Notes: a model not told the origin generated them from the letters alone. 64,000 nucleotides of DNA from Sipunculus nudus (GCA_026874595.1 CM049306.1:53104019-53168018), one strand, 5' to 3'. Shown: positions 23,226-37,700, numbered from the stretch's first letter. Numbers and translations are program-made.

Positions 23226-24620
23226 TTTCACATTTGTCACAACTCTGTTGATAAATATAAGAGCTATGCATCATTCATAAACCTCAACATTATGCCACCC
23301 AGCTGAGCACAGCCTCCTATTGATCTGAATAAATCTAATGAAAGACCAAACATTTCCTGAACAATGACCTAGACCTGATGTTTCCCACAGATTCCTGCCA
23401 TCACTGTGACAGCTAATTATATCTGCACCACCGCATGTATTATGAACCACAGGAATGCTGGGAGAATCGTTTCCCTGAGATGAGCTTGCGTTTCAAGGTC
23501 CAGAGTGCTTAGCAAGGCTGTCTTTGTTATTAAGCATACTCAATTTTTCTCTCCATGCAGGGAGGGACTTAATATCAGGCACTGGACCAGCACCCCACAG
23601 CTGGTCAAGCAATATGTCACCCTGCTGTATTAATGACCTAACATATAGATCAAGTCTTGACCTGCCTTTAATCATGTGCTTGCATTAATTTTACATTGAT
23701 CATGATCTGTTCAATGATCAATCACACACAGCATCTTCTCTATATGACACTTCAAGTGCAGGGTTGAATATAAATCTGTCTCTGATTGGTCCTTTATTTG
23801 TATTTATTTCCCTTCAATATGTATCTGAAGTTCCACATGCAGTTTACAAGAAAATAAAAGAGTTATGGATAAATACGAGATAAAATAATGTTTGAGGGTC
23901 AGTTGAATGTTATGACAGATGATGATTCAGCCGTTTGGTTTTCACATCGGCAGTGACCCACAAGTCCAGTTTTCTAATAATACGCTCTATCCATCAAACT
24001 AATAAAGCTGAGGACTTGCCCAGTGCTGGAAAACCACACTATCAATGGTGATTTAGTTGCCGATGTTATCACAAAAGCTGATATCACATGAAAATCATGA
24101 TTAGGCATTCAGTTTCAATGTACTTATTTCATCCAAGTGATTCTTATTATAAACCACAAAATCAATATCATTCAAAGAAAGAACTCATAAGGGGTTCTGG
24201 CTCTGGAATAAACCCCTGACCTATGCATACTTGACTTGAACTATTCCTCCATTATAGTAATAAAGTAAGCTTCGTTAGTGAGGCTTGTATGAAACTCCTG
24301 TGCTCATTGTCACATAAACAAAAGAAAATAAACCAATAAACAGTATGTGCTGTGTCCCAGTGATTAAAGGTCACTTTGTTTCTGATTTATAAATTCAAGT
24401 TCACTTCAAATTGTTTTCTTTATCGTATCTGGTTATGTAGTTTAATCTTTGTTTAAAGGACTGCTTTTTTCACCACACCATTATCCTGTGACAAAATCCA
24501 GTGTCAGAACCTGATGTATGCAAGGGTTTATCCCACTATACAGGATATTAATATGTCAGAAACAAGCAAAGGGGAAGACCAGCCACTGACCTTTGCATGT
24601 ATCTTAATATTACACTGATA
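23226..24620. other. Unannotated sequence of higher complexity
   Basis: The sequence from 23280 to 23690 is less AT-biased than its surroundings. It includes a 60-codon minus-strand frame (23493-23675) with no recognised domain. It could be conserved non-coding DNA or an exon, but nothing in the sequence decides this. Confidence 0.35.
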
Positions 24621-26390
24621 AACTAGATATTTCTTGGCACCGCAGGTGCCAGAGTATCCCAAGACAATTAATCCCCCCTTTAAGAATAGGCCCCCCATCT
24701 TCAGCAAGAATTAATATCAGACCACACTCATAGAAAAGGTGACTCTCATAGAAAAGGTCATGACCCAAATTTCAATATACGTACATCATCCCCTAACCCA
24801 TGTCTATGTATATGCATGATATGAAAGAAATCTGTCCATTAGTTTTTGACTTATAATGCTCACAGTACTGTAAAGTGGCTATGATGGGGTATTAAATGGC
24901 ATGAAAACAAGTATAAGAATAACAGATGACGCTACCAGTTTCCGGTAAATGACAACACTATCCAAGATCTTTGGTCAAGTTGATTTTTGGACCAATCAAT
25001 GCATCCCTTATTGAGATATTAATCATTTTGTGTAATTTTCACCTTATATGGTAATATTCAAGGTCAAGGCAACTCTCATAAGAAAGGTCAGACCCCAATT
25101 TAAAAAAACATCATCCCATAACCCATGTCTATGTATATGCATAATATAAAAGAAATCTGTCCATTAGTTTTTGACTTATAATGCTGACAGTACTGTTAAG
25201 TGGCAATGATGTGGGTATTAAACGGCACGAAAAGAAGTAAAAGAATAACAGGTGGCGCCACCTGTTTCCAGTACATGACATTACTATCCAAGATCTTCGA
25301 TCAAGTTGATTTTTGGACCAATAACTGCACCCCTTATTGAGATATTAATGATTTTGTGTGATTTTCACCATATATGGCAATATTCAAGGTCAAGGCAACT
25401 CTCATAATAAAGGTCATGACCCCAATTTAAAAAAAAAAAATCCCATAACCCATATCTATGTATATGCATAATATGAAAGAAATCTTTCCATTAGTTTTTG
25501 ACTTGTAATGCTGACAGTACTGTTAAGTGGCAATGATGGGGTATTAAACAGCACGAAAACAAGAAAAAGAATAACAGGTGGCGCCACCTGCTTCCGGTTC
25601 AGGACAATACTATCCAAGATCGTCGATCAAGTTGATTTTTGGACCAATCCATGCATCCCTTATTGAGTTATTAATCATTTTGTGTAATTTTCACCATATA
25701 TGGTAATATTCAAGGTCAAGGCCACCCTAATAGGAAAGGTCATGACCCCAATGCATATATACATCATCCCATAACCCATGTCTATGTATATGTATAATAT
25801 AAATGAAATCTGTCCATTAGTTTTTGACTTATAATGCTGACAGTACTGTTAAGTGGCAATGATGTGGGTAATAAACGGCACGAAAAGAAGTAAAAGAATA
25901 ACAGGTGGCGCCACCTGTTTCCAGTACATGACATTACTATCCAAGATCTTCGATCAAGTTGATTTTTGGACCAATCAATGCATCCCTTATTGAGATATTA
26001 ATGATTTTGTGTGATTTTCACCATATATGGCAATATATCCAAGGTCAAGGCCACTCTCATAGGAGAGGTCATGACCCCAATTTAAATAAAAATCATCCCA
26101 TAACCCATAATGATTTTGGGATCAATCCATGCAAGATTTCTTGAGATATTTAAGAATTTGTGTGATTTTCCCCAAAATTGGATCTATTCAAGGTCAAGGA
26201 CACTCCTAGTCAAGGTCATGACCGCATTTTAAATAGGCGTCGTCCTCTCACCCATATCTATACATATACAAAGTTTGGTAAAGATCCGTGAAATATTTTT
26301 TGAGATATTGCGCCAACAAGATTTATATGCAGCGGCGGCGGGGGGACCAGTATGAAAACATAGTATCCCCCGCCTTTGTCTGGGGATACA
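24621..26390 (+). mobile_element. Element E, tandem-core element with hairpin ends
   Basis: The 5' end is AACTAGATATTTCT followed by the hairpin TGGCACC-gca-GGTGCCA and TATCCC. The core has four units of 326-327 bp (landmark TTGATTTTTGGACCAAT at 24980, 25306, 25632 and 25959) plus a degenerate last unit. Each unit carries a GGTGGCGCCACC palindrome (degenerate in the first). The 3' end is an 8-bp perfect hairpin, GTATCCCC (26363) pairing with GGGGATAC (26382), then AA. Units 2 and 4 resemble each other more than their neighbours. No protein is encoded; the frame at 25959-26144 is a shadow of the core. Confidence 0.8.
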
Positions 26391-26458
26391 ACAATGTATT
26401 AACAAAATTTAAGTTGCTGTATTTTTGCTTATTTTAGCAATAAAATTGTTTTTTCCAG

Positions 26459-26524
26459 AGTTGTGCTTTCTGGTTCCAGGACTTAGATGCTGCTCCTGCC
26501 CCTTGGACATTGGACCATCAGAAG
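26459..26524 (+). other. Candidate internal exon, unrecognised
   Basis: A 66-bp segment is open in phase 0 (22 codons, including FWFQDLDAAPAPWTLDH). It is preceded by a strong polypyrimidine tract and acceptor (TTGTTTTTTCCAG) and followed by AAG/GTATTT, a reasonable donor. Composition is more balanced than the flanks. Against it, a TGCTGCCATCTTGTGGC string just downstream resembles phrases common in dispersed repeats. No family recognised. Confidence 0.25.
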
Positions 26525-28112
26525 GTATTTTGCTGCCATCTTGTGGCTAGCATCATCACTAATTCTAAGGTACTAAATGCAAATTGAAAAAAAGAAAAGC
26601 ATTGACCTCTCAAATACTGCAAGTTTCCAGTTGTATGGTAACTGATCCTGAATATATCACACTGTGGTGTTTGTACACAATTAAGGCTGGAAAATGGACC
26701 TACGGAGAGTTTTTATAAACAGTAAACATGAAACTGTGCATAAATGTACACCGGTGACTGAGTATATGTTTTTATCAGCCTCATTATGTAGACCCTGGCT
26801 TTTTGAAGTGGACACTAAAATTCAGGCAGTTTTTCGGGGGGCCCTGACTGGACTGTCTGATTTCTCTGGTCTCTGGCATCACATGGACTTGGGTGGAAGA
26901 TGGCCTGCTGGGAGCCATGATGAAATGACACAAACTCTCCAACCCTCGGAGAAATTTTCAATGTTGTTCATGAGCATGTTACATATAGTAGACTGAACTT
27001 ATTGGCTCTTTCATCTGTGGAATTGCATGGTGGCAGACAGTCTTCTAGGAGCCACAATAAAGTGGCAAAGATGCAGCAAACCCTTTGTGAACCTTTCAGA
27101 ACACCAGGGTGTGCACAGAGCAAAGAATTGTAATCAGACCAATGAGAGCTTAGGATCGTATTGTGCATCCAGCTCAAAATTTTAAACATGTGACACCTGA
27201 AACTCACACTCTTGTTGGTCTGATACTTGGCCCTGTGCCAGAAAAGGTGTCAGACCAGTCAATGTGGGTGTGACATGTTTGAAATTATTATCTGGATGAG
27301 GAATGCAATCACGTCTTCTCTGAACAAGTATCTTACATGCTTTTCTTTCATGCTTTGCAAAGGAAGCCCTTTTTCCCCTGCAACCACAGAAACAAAACTT
27401 TGAACCACATCAAACTGAAGTTTCCTGAATCAGCTGTCTTTGTATGAAGCTTGACTGAGTGTCTCAGTGAAAATACCTGCTTTTTCTCATTATGTATGGC
27501 CACTCTTACAAGTCTAGGAAACAAGCTGTCATCTCAGTGACTCAGACAGCCAGTCAATGTTGTCCCGGCCACTTATCAAGGGTTCCAGCTGCTGTGGTAC
27601 TACAAAAAGTGCACAGAAAATGATCCTTGAACAACAGGCTTCAATATTTATTTACCCAATATCAGTGAATGGTGATACTTAACTACAAAATCCACCAAAT
27701 AGGCCTCTAAATTGCCGTTATTATAAACCTTTCATTCATTTTTTCACAAGGTTTTATTAATCCTCACATAATATTTTGTGTTTATTGTACTCAATACAAT
27801 GATGATATTAATGATAATAATCAAAATAATAAAATCAATTCTTTACACCAGCTCAAAAGAGGTGAAATAGTCATGAGATAAAATGGATACACATTATGAA
27901 AATATTAATTATACAGACTATTACCAAGTATTATTATACTGGAATTAATTATCATCCTCATTATTCCCACAATGTTAATTTCCAAAAATTTATATCAGTA
28001 ATGTGACCCTGCTTTTAAATGATTATTATTGTTAACATAAGATATTTACATGAACATACTGACTTTAATAAATCTAAAACATTGCCTGCAGGTTTAATGG
28101 GAAGGCCGTGCC
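26525..28112. other. Unannotated sequence
   Basis: Contains a 100-codon plus-strand frame at 26694-26996 with no recognisable domain, partly overlapped by a minus-strand frame. Neither shows convincing coding character. Confidence 0.4.
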
Positions 28113-28205
28113 CAACAGCCATGTTTCACTCACAAAACGAGTGTGCCTTTCAGTGGTTCCTATGTGGTATGATTGGGGCAGATTACGTACCCTAGGCCCA
28201 CAGGT
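28113..28205 (+). repeat. Short dispersed repeat M, copy 2
   Basis: Colinear partner of 9812-9905 (TTTCACTCACAAAACGAGTG, GTGGTTCCTATGTGGTATGA, GGCAGATTACGTACCC). Class unknown. Confidence 0.55.
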
Positions 28206-31200
28206 GCAGTAGTCACCAGGCCTGGTTGCCGCCAGGATATAAAATGAGAGGAGGGGTGTGATACTACCCTGTCACAGTCTAAAACTGGAATGGAATTCTG
28301 CAGATGTACATATATGTAGTTAAGTTGGCATTAATAAAAAGGAGGCAGTTAGCTCCACCAAAAAAATAATTAAAAAGAAGAAAATAATTGCATTACTGCT
28401 TACTTTATATATAATGTAAAATGATGTTATGAAGATGAAGTTAAAGGAGGGGATGGTCCACTTACTGTATGATCAAGATGAATAAGTTTGTTTAAGTAAA
28501 CCCAGGTGTTGTAACTTTTTAATCAATTCAATGGACAGACCTTATGTCTGATTTGTATAATTCATTTCACAAGTAATAAAACTGGCCCCCAAAAAAGTTT
28601 TGGCTCATTCATTAACATGTTCTTATTGGGAAAAAAATATAAAAGTTGTCACTATTGTAAAGAAGAAAATCATTGTAGTTTGTTGCATGTTAAAATCCCC
28701 AAACAATCATCAAAATACCTTAATTCACAATATCATAATTCTGCTTGTCCTACTGGTAACAAGACATTGCTGAATGTTAAATCACCTAGTGCTGCGTCCC
28801 CAATGACTACCTCCAATATAAGGCAAAACAACTTCTTCAGGAAACCTTGAATGTTTTTTAGTTATGTGTAAATTATTTAGCATGCACAAACCAGCAGTGC
28901 TTGAGTGTTTTGGGAGTCCCGTCTTGCAGAAAACCAAATGATGTCTGTGGCAGTAGAAGGCAAATTGGAAGTTAACGTGCCAGATGGATGGTGAAATCAT
29001 TTGGTCAAGAAACATGAGAATAATTCATTCTAACCACGATAGATTACTGCAAACAAAACCTGTTTGTGGAAGCTCTGTTCTTTCTCGCAGGACTCACTTC
29101 TCAAAGTTACAGCGCAAACACAACATCCCTAGCATTAACTCAGTGTGTGATCCATGGGTTGGACTGTGTCACATGTGTCAGCCATTAATCAGATTAAACC
29201 ATCACATGATATCACACAGGAGACTTGTAACAATACCATAACACATACAATGTCTGCTCCAGACATATACAAATGGACTTCATCCAGGAGCTATCTGTTT
29301 ATTTGGTTTAATCAGGGAAGAGCACAAAAGTTATTATATTGAAAGAGTGAAAAGAAAACTTGACATCTTCACACACAAAAACACCCCATAAATTAATATG
29401 TATGTGTTGTCCAACAGTTCAGAGAAAAATGTAGACTCTTTTAGCTGATTGTTTGTGAAAAAAAGTATGGATTGTTAGAAAAATATCTTCAGAGAAGTGT
29501 TGACACTTTAGAAAAATCTGGGGAAAAATTAGTTGAAGAAAAGGTTCATGGAAGAAATTTACACATCTCTACAACAAATTCTGTGGATTTGCCAGTTCTA
29601 TGGAAATTCTAAAGATGGGAATTTTGGTAGACTTTAAAAATTTCATTGCTATCAGGTTTCAATGAAAATTTGTAGGCTGGTTGGTCTTGAGATTTGTTCA
29701 AATTTTGGAGTTATAAATGTGCAGTCAGTGCAGGTGATGCATGATTATATCTTCTATGAATGTACAGTTTGAGTAAAATATAAACAGTTTTGCTACTGAT
29801 GTTAGCACTGGGGGAATTTGGTTTCTATTAGAGGGATCTAAGGTAGGAGGAATTGAATAAAGATATGGCGTATCAGTAATCTAGTAGTTTGCATGAAATG
29901 CCAATTCTTGGCAAAGGTGTACACTTTCCAACTGCTGCCTAGTTTCATCTGTGAACACTTGATCTCTCTGATAAAAATATAGTACCCACACTACAAGGCC
30001 CACCACATGCATATAACCATAAAAGCATATATATATATATATAAAAGAAAATATCCTTTAAATACTAAACTGATGTTCTGTTCAAAAGAAAATTGAAAGG
30101 TTTTATGATACATCTGTTATCCTCCTGGGGTGAAGAGAAATTTGTCAGAATCAAGTTTTCTAACAGAAAACACCTAAAGATTAGGTCAAGGTCAGTCACT
30201 GAGAAGGTCTAAGTCTAAATGAAATTCAAGGTTACTTTTAACTATGCAACCACATACATACATCTTGCAATATGTAATGGGGTTGTTTGACTGAAATCAT
30301 TATCCACAAGCTTGAATGTGTTTGGTCATGTATTTTGAACAACCAACTTAAGGAACTCAGAGATGAATGACATGGATAAGTAGCTGGACTCCTCAAGAAA
30401 GACCAGTAGCACCCAAAATTGTCTAATTAAAGGAGGATTGGCTGTCCCAGGATGACAACTTGGTAACAAACAAAGAACTGGGTCCCTACATGGGTACTTG
30501 TAAAAGTATAATGTTGTTTAGTTGATTTTTATTACAGGAAAAATGGAATCCTTTTTTGCAGCAAATCTCGTGATATATGAACATCATGGCCATTACTGGT
30601 AAGTTACAAATCACCTGCCTAGGATTTTATATGGAGTCAAGGACAGTATACTCTTGATGGCCTCTGGTTCCTCCTGGGTTATATCAGTCAATAACTAATT
30701 GCAATTAAACCAAGATAAAGCCATTAACTCTGTTGGTCTTCAATTGTTCAGAGGTGTCATGGGTATAGCACTGATGGCAAGGATTAATCCAGTCTGGCCT
30801 GTTGGAGGGTTTAGAACCAGAAGCAGCTCTGTCCAAGAGTAAATCCAGTTACTGGCCCATAAATCATTCAAACAACATAAGTAATAATTCTGATTGCAAT
30901 TTGTTTTATACAGAATTACACATACTCACACCCTATATTTCATGGTAGAGTCGGAGCCTGCATGGGACTAAGGAGAAATTTGTGGATGTAAGTGATGTAT
31001 ATGCTGTCACTCTATGCTGTTGTATATTTGAATTTGTGGTGGGTTATACAGAATTCCCTTAATACACACAAGACAGTACTGATAATTAAATAATTTTAAT
31101 GTGAAAACCTATAACTGATGGTGGTACAAGATCACTCTCACGTGACTCCATGGTTGCCCTGCCTTGGATGTAACCTTTTGGCCTTTAAGTGTTCAGAATA

Positions 31201-32091
31201 ATTAGTTGACTCATTTTCCATAATTTGGCATTGTTTGGGAAATTTTGTGAAGATTATTGAAAGGCTACCTGTATGAACTAATGCCAGTGTATTCTGCAGC
31301 TAAAAAAAGTTAAATAATTTTCTTAAGAATAATGGTTATTTCTAATAGTCCATTTAAGTACCAATATTAACTTAAAGTCAGATTTTGTGTCCATATCTCT
31401 GAAGCTTTAATATTGAATGTTTCAGAGGCAACATGTTCTTTTAATATTCTATTTATAACTTTTTGTCAGAAGAGACATTTTCTTTTTTAATTTTTAAACT
31501 AGGAGTGCCCTAACACAGTAATGACATTATCAAGATGATTTCATCATAACACAAAAAAATCTAATAACATCAAGGACATAACCACAACACTTTAATAATT
31601 CAGTTAAATTTTGTGGACATAGGGGTTGGTGGAGCTATGCTCTCTCTGAATGCTTCAAAATTTATGTTCGTAATAAAAGGCTCTGAATAAAAGCAACGCC
31701 ACAGGTAAATCTCCTTGACTGGATCACCAATCAAACCTGTCACAGCTGTGTAACAGGGGTTCTTGTTTAAGAAGCAGCAAGGGTTCCGATCAAACACCCA
31801 TAAAATGCCAGCAGTCTGCTTGAGCTTCAGTCACATTGCAGCTGGAGTAGGTCCCTGTCTAGCATGCCCATTAAGCCCTTGTACATTATATCCACAGGTC
31901 AACGAGGCAATCAGGTCCTCACAGGGGGGCTATAGATACTTCAATCTCATCAACAGCCTCTTGTGGCATTTTTTCCCCACATCTCTCAGACATAGCAGCG
32001 AAAGAGAAAGTGTCAGACAGACAAAGTGATCGACGGAGTGAATGAGTTAAAAAGCATGAGATATGAAAATATAAAACATGCCACCAGAAGA
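28206..32091. other. Long unannotated stretch
   Basis: AT-rich, with a short (AT)n run near 30030 and several small frames (28617-29342; 31600-32029) on both strands, none recognised. I see no transposon ends here. Confidence 0.4.
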
Positions 32092-34703
32092 AACAAGGGA
32101 CCTATGGGTCACGACGCTCAGCTGTTATATATGATAAAAAAATATTATTTAGAAATGAGGCACATGCTGGTTTTGTGTGGTAATAAATATAAGCTGTATT
32201 ATGAGTTGTTGTTGTTTAGCTTATGTATGATTTTGATAGTACCTTTGGAGACAGGGAAGAGGATTGATTTCATTTATTTTATTAACAAATGGAGTACTAT
32301 TGTCACACAGATTTTGACTTGGCCATATAACTTATAAGCAGAACATATAATATAAGAGTTTAACTATTTATTAAAAAAAATACAAATATTGTCCCAAATA
32401 TAATTTTTATTAAAAATAATAAGAGAATCATATGATTTTTTAAAATGAAATATAACTGATATGATTATTAAAATAATATTAAAGAATATATTCATGAATG
32501 CATTCATGAATACATTTTGAAAGTATTTGCACGAGTATTCATATATTTTCATTTTTACCTGAATTCCCATTCTTTATGCAAGAAATTTTATAATGGAGTA
32601 CAAAATCATATTCGTATTTAAATACAATTACAAAGTATTTGCACCATGTCTGGAATTTATTCAGTTTTCACCAAACAATGATGTTGAGAATACAGAATAT
32701 ACAAAATTCACACATTTAAATAATGATCATAAGTACCTGGTTTTATGGCTTTTATTTATATTAAAAAATAACTGTAAAAAATTCATTTTGGACTAATTTC
32801 ACATCATTGTACACACTAGACACAGCAGGAATCTAGATTAATATTATCAACCGCATCTTTGTCTAATTTCCTTCATATGATCCCTAATGATTAGTAATGA
32901 ATAATATGATTTACTTCTTTATCATTAAAATTGAACTGAAAAATGCCATAGGTGACTGCATGGTATTATTTGGAATATGTGACATTCTACCCATCGATAC
33001 AAGATTCTTATATCATCAGTAACTGCAAGTTAATTTCCTGTTATTATAAACTAACAAATTCCTTTTCTATTTTTCTTTAATTTGTTATTAAAAACCAATA
33101 AAAATTTATTTATTTATTGTTTTTTGTTATGTTCTTGGTTAAAACTACTAGATGAGTTGGGTTGGACACCTGGATCAACTGTGGCTTGCCATAAGCTGCC
33201 TGGATTCCATGTATGCCTCGCCTCAAGCGTGCATAATTTGATGAAAGGTCAACAAGGTCAACATACAGGTGACTCAGGAGGGGCTGGAGAGAGCCAAAAT
33301 CTGACAGGGTCTCATAAAAAACATTAATAAAAGCTACAATATTTGGCCAATTTCTTTTTAGCTTTCTAAACTAAAAAGCTGAAATGCTTATGTGTGCCTG
33401 ATATGAAAATTATATCAACAGTGCTCACGGGAAACAAACGTGCCATGGTCACAGTTGGGCAAAATTTAAGGTACTAATTTTATATTTATACTAAATAAAA
33501 TTTGAAAAATTCAGAACTAATTTTGGGTATTCAATTGAATCTTGATTAAATAATGTTACATCCCTGACAAAAAAATCTCTAGCTTCAGCAATGCTCTTGT
33601 TAAGGGAGTAAATATATTTCTTGATTTTTTACAAAGTGCATTATGTTTTGGCCCATAACTTAAAACAATTACACAATACTGACATCATTCTGGCATGTGC
33701 ATAGAGAATGAAAAATATGTATATTATTTATGATTAAAGTCAGATCAGTGGTTTTGATATTAGGCAGTCTTGAAGTGTAACAATGGGTTTTTAATGGAAA
33801 AATGAAGTTTTTCATTAATATCTCGAATGTCCTAGTGACCAAATTCTTGGCATGGTAGGGCATTTTGGAGACATCTAACTGTATGCCGAATTTAAGGAAC
33901 TTAGAGCTGAAGCTGGGGAGCTGAGCTCTTGCAAACTGCATAACACTAGCTTGATGTAAACAATATGTTACATGGTGCTTGAAAACTTGATTAAAATCTA
34001 CAGTTTTTGATCAACTGGTTTCAAATTTTTTGTGTTAACAGTTGAAATGCTAACAAAAACATGCTGTGAAAATTAAATCCACAGTACTTACAGGAAAAAA
34101 AGGTGCCATGGTCAAAGTTGGGCAAAATTTAAGGTACCAATTTTTTATTTTTATTAATATTTTAAAAAATTTAAAAGATTTTCATCTAATTTTGGGTATA
34201 CAATTTAATTTTGATTAATTAAAGTTATATTACTGGAAAAAAGGTCCATAGCATTAACATTTTTTGTGTTAAGTGATCAAATATCTTTTCTGATTTTTTA
34301 CAAAATGCATTATGTTTGGGCCCATAACTTTTTTAAATTAAAAAATACAGACACAATTTCTGGCATGTACATAGGAACTATATAGAGGAATATTTATGGT
34401 AAATATGAGGTAAAACAGATGAGTGGTTTTGATATTAGGCAGTCCTGAAGTGTGAAAATAGGTTTTTAATAAAAAATTGAGGTTTTTCCTTAATTTCTCA
34501 AAGGAACGAAGTTGCAAACACCCAGTTTTCGGCTTGGTAGGAGATCTTGGGGACATCTAACATTATGCCGAATTTTGGATTCCTAGGTCTTACGGTTTCA
34601 AAACGTGCCACATCTACGGACGGACGGACGGACGGACAGACGGACGGACGACGGACAATGGACCACGACTATAGCTCAGATGACTTATAGTCAGCTGAGC
34701 TAA
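32092..34703 (+). mobile_element. Element C, Helentron-like element with 665-bp core repeat
   Basis: The head AACAAGGGACCTATGGGTCA, followed by CGACGCTCAGCTG, matches elements A and B. The tail has GGACGGACGGACGGACAGAC, then CTATAGCTCAGATGACTTAT and AGTCAGCTGAGCTAA. The AGCTC/GAGCT hairpin ends at CTAA (34700-34703). Between 33408 and 34600 there are two core units about 665 bp apart (TGCCATGGTC at 33441 and 34104; GCCCATAACT at about 33651 and 34320), unrelated to the core of A. The part from 32130 to 33400 is very AT-rich and matches nothing, so it may be a later insertion rather than part of C. Confidence 0.65.
32489..32512. repeat. 24-bp perfect palindrome
   Basis: Centred on TTCATGAATGCATTCATGAA with two further paired bases on each side. 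It lies in very AT-rich DNA inside the putative element C interval. Confidence 0.8.
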
Positions 34704-37700
34704 AAATGTGAAATGAATTCCAGCTGGATATGGCTGCCACTTAAGAGACCTATAGTATGAATGATTTCCTCTATAGATATTTGATAAGATAAAATTGCAG
34801 CATATAAAGGTACTTCCACATTTACCATCACCAATGCAAGACTTCTATTTTGATTTTGCTTAAAATTAAAACCTCTCCTGAAAGCCCTCCATTCAATAAA
34901 ATCTAATGGATCTTGATCAAGTAATATCTAATAAACATACAAGCTGCTACAAACAGACAAAAACACTTAATTTACATATGGATCAAAAGAAAAAAACTGT
35001 TTGCTTGCAACCTTTTTTTTCTTCCCAGAGTGTGTAGAACATTAATTATTTGTGTGTGGCCTAATTTTCCATAGCTATTATAGCTTATAAATTTAAAGAT
35101 GCCCATTCATCTACCTTTTGAATAAGAATTTATGTGATTTCTGGCTTCCTCCGTGTATATATTAATGATCACAGGGTAATTCTGGTTCCTATAAAGCCTC
35201 CCTGAAGTATGTATGATCTTGTTTATCAACAACGTGTTTGTGAACACAGCAATGTTGAAAACAGGGAAAAAAATATCAGCTGCCGTGGTAGGTTGATTAT
35301 ATGCAGGGTAGAAAGGTCACTTGTTGCAAAATGCCATTTGCAAAACTCTGGCTTATCTGACTTGCTGCCTTTGTTGAATTTGTTTTGATTATTTTGGCAG
35401 GCCCCCAGATATTATAAACATGTTGAAATAAACAAAACAAGCAGTCTGTGTGTGGTGATAGCTCCAAGGGATTACCTTAAGTTTATAAAGGTCAGATAGG
35501 TGATTCAGCCCCCTTAAAAATGTGTTTCAATATAAACTTAAGTTACAAGACACATCTACTTGTACTCAAATGCAATTTGATGCTGAATGGTGATGCTGTA
35601 TACATATAAATTCACAATTTAATCCTGTTACCTGTTATTTTCAATTAAGTCATTTTTAACTAGGCTATTTGTACCTAAGCTTGTTTCCATCCACCAGTTT
35701 TTCATCAGCCATTCTATTAAGGTGAACAATCAAAGAACAATGGAACTGCCCAATTATATAAATATATATAATCAAACATAAATAGTTTAAATCCAGGTCA
35801 CATACTGTAATAAGATCATGTAATCCAGAAGATCACATAATCAATGATCCCAGCCACAGCTGTAATGTAAACAAGCACCACATAGAGATCCTAATTCAGG
35901 GTATCTCCAACAGATGGCAGCAATGAACAGTCTCATTCCACTCTATATACACTGAACAAAACTTACCTCTGCAGAAATAGATTTCAATGGTAACCTTGGT
36001 GAATTTAGCAGTCCTTGAAAAAACATAAACACAATTATCTATGCTACAGGAAATACAAGAAAATCTGGATTATTTAACTACATCTGAAGCACTTTTCATT
36101 TCTAGTTTGAAAAGGTTGTACTATTTTATGGCATATTTTATTACACAATTCTTCACTAGAATCTGCATTCTTATAGAAAATCTGGGGGTTCTTACAGTCC
36201 AGGAATTTTTAATCAAGTCACATGATTCATCAATTACAATTAATATATAAATAAATAAAACAGCTACAGCAGAGTTCTGAGAATATTCAGAGGTCCAAGA
36301 AAGTCCTACCAGCTGTCAAAACTATATACTGTATGATGCTAGGACATGGACCTGACATTTGACATTGTATCGACGTTCACCTTTTTTATCTAGTTTTATG
36401 GGAAAGTAAAATGTAATCATACAAGTTAATGGATGATCATTCACGGTTACATCTGGCAGATGAAACAAAAAGTCCAATAATAAAGTGTTCATGACTTTTT
36501 ATACATGAGGAGATTTGCAAGTTTCGGACATAGGCTCAGAGCTAGCCTCAGACTCTGACTGTCTACTTCACAATTCTGTCTCATCAGTATTCATATCATA
36601 GAGTTTACATGCTTCAAACAGTTAAAAATAATTATTAATTACAGAATGCAACATAATAAAATTCAGTTTCTGTTCAAGCGCCTAAGGAACATTCATCACT
36701 CCTTACACCATGCACAGCTTCCAGGGCACCAGTTGTAAATTTTCTCATTAACTGAATAATAATAATAATGATGATGAAGAAATTCATATTTCTGTGTATT
36801 ATGTCTCAGTGGCAGATGATCATTAATAGGCAATACATAGGTATGTGTTAACCAAAAGATTCTACAATTTAAATGATATCATGGAAATAATTTGTGATTC
36901 ATGCAAAATAAGAATGAATGTATTGGTTTGGTATTCAACTAAAATGAATCTTTTAATTTGGTAATAAAATGCTTAGGAATTCGTGCAAAGTGTTACAAGT
37001 CAGTAACCACTCTTGAATTAAGTGGCATGATGACCAAATACAAAGGCCATCAGATGAAAAATTCCAGGAAAATTGACATCAACATTTGTTTCTTGCAACA
37101 GGTGTGCAACTTCTTCTGGTGGAAACAATGTGTTCGACTTTCTTATTATATGTGATTTAGTAATTGCCCCTTCCACTGACATGACCTGATATGAATACAA
37201 TGCTTACCTACAAATACTCAGATTTATTCTCACTATGTGCATAAAATGTACTTAAAATTCATGAATTTTCTCTTTAACCAGCTAACTGACCCTCCACAAC
37301 CATAGTATCCAGTTTAACAATTCAATGGCCAACTCCATGGTGCTCACACTGTACTCTTGTACTGCATATTCTTATCTATTATCATTTCTATATGATAAAA
37401 ACTACCTGTACCTGCATAATGTGATAAACATGAACCTCTAGGACAGCAATCACGGTTTAAACCCCAGCACAAGAAGAATATTGAGATTTTTTTTCACATT
37501 GGCCTGCCTTTACTAAGGTGATAAAGTTTTGGTCTAATTAAATGAAGCATCCCTGGTCCAGGATCAGCATTCATTGCATGGCATGTTAAGTTGTGATTGC
37601 ATGTTTGTTTCTCATAGAATTGAAGTTTAATGTTTGTCTTCTAAATAACTGATTCTATTACAAGTAGATGCATCCCATAATCTGTGTGTGTGTCAATCAA

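Noticed and set aside
23493-23675. 60-codon minus-strand frame with fairly protein-like composition
   Set aside because: No recognised motif, weak start context and no clear splice sites. Mentioned only under the unannotated region.
33082-33327. 81-codon plus-strand frame in the element C interval
   Set aside because: Begins in AT-rich low-complexity sequence and has no recognisable domain or paired splice sites.
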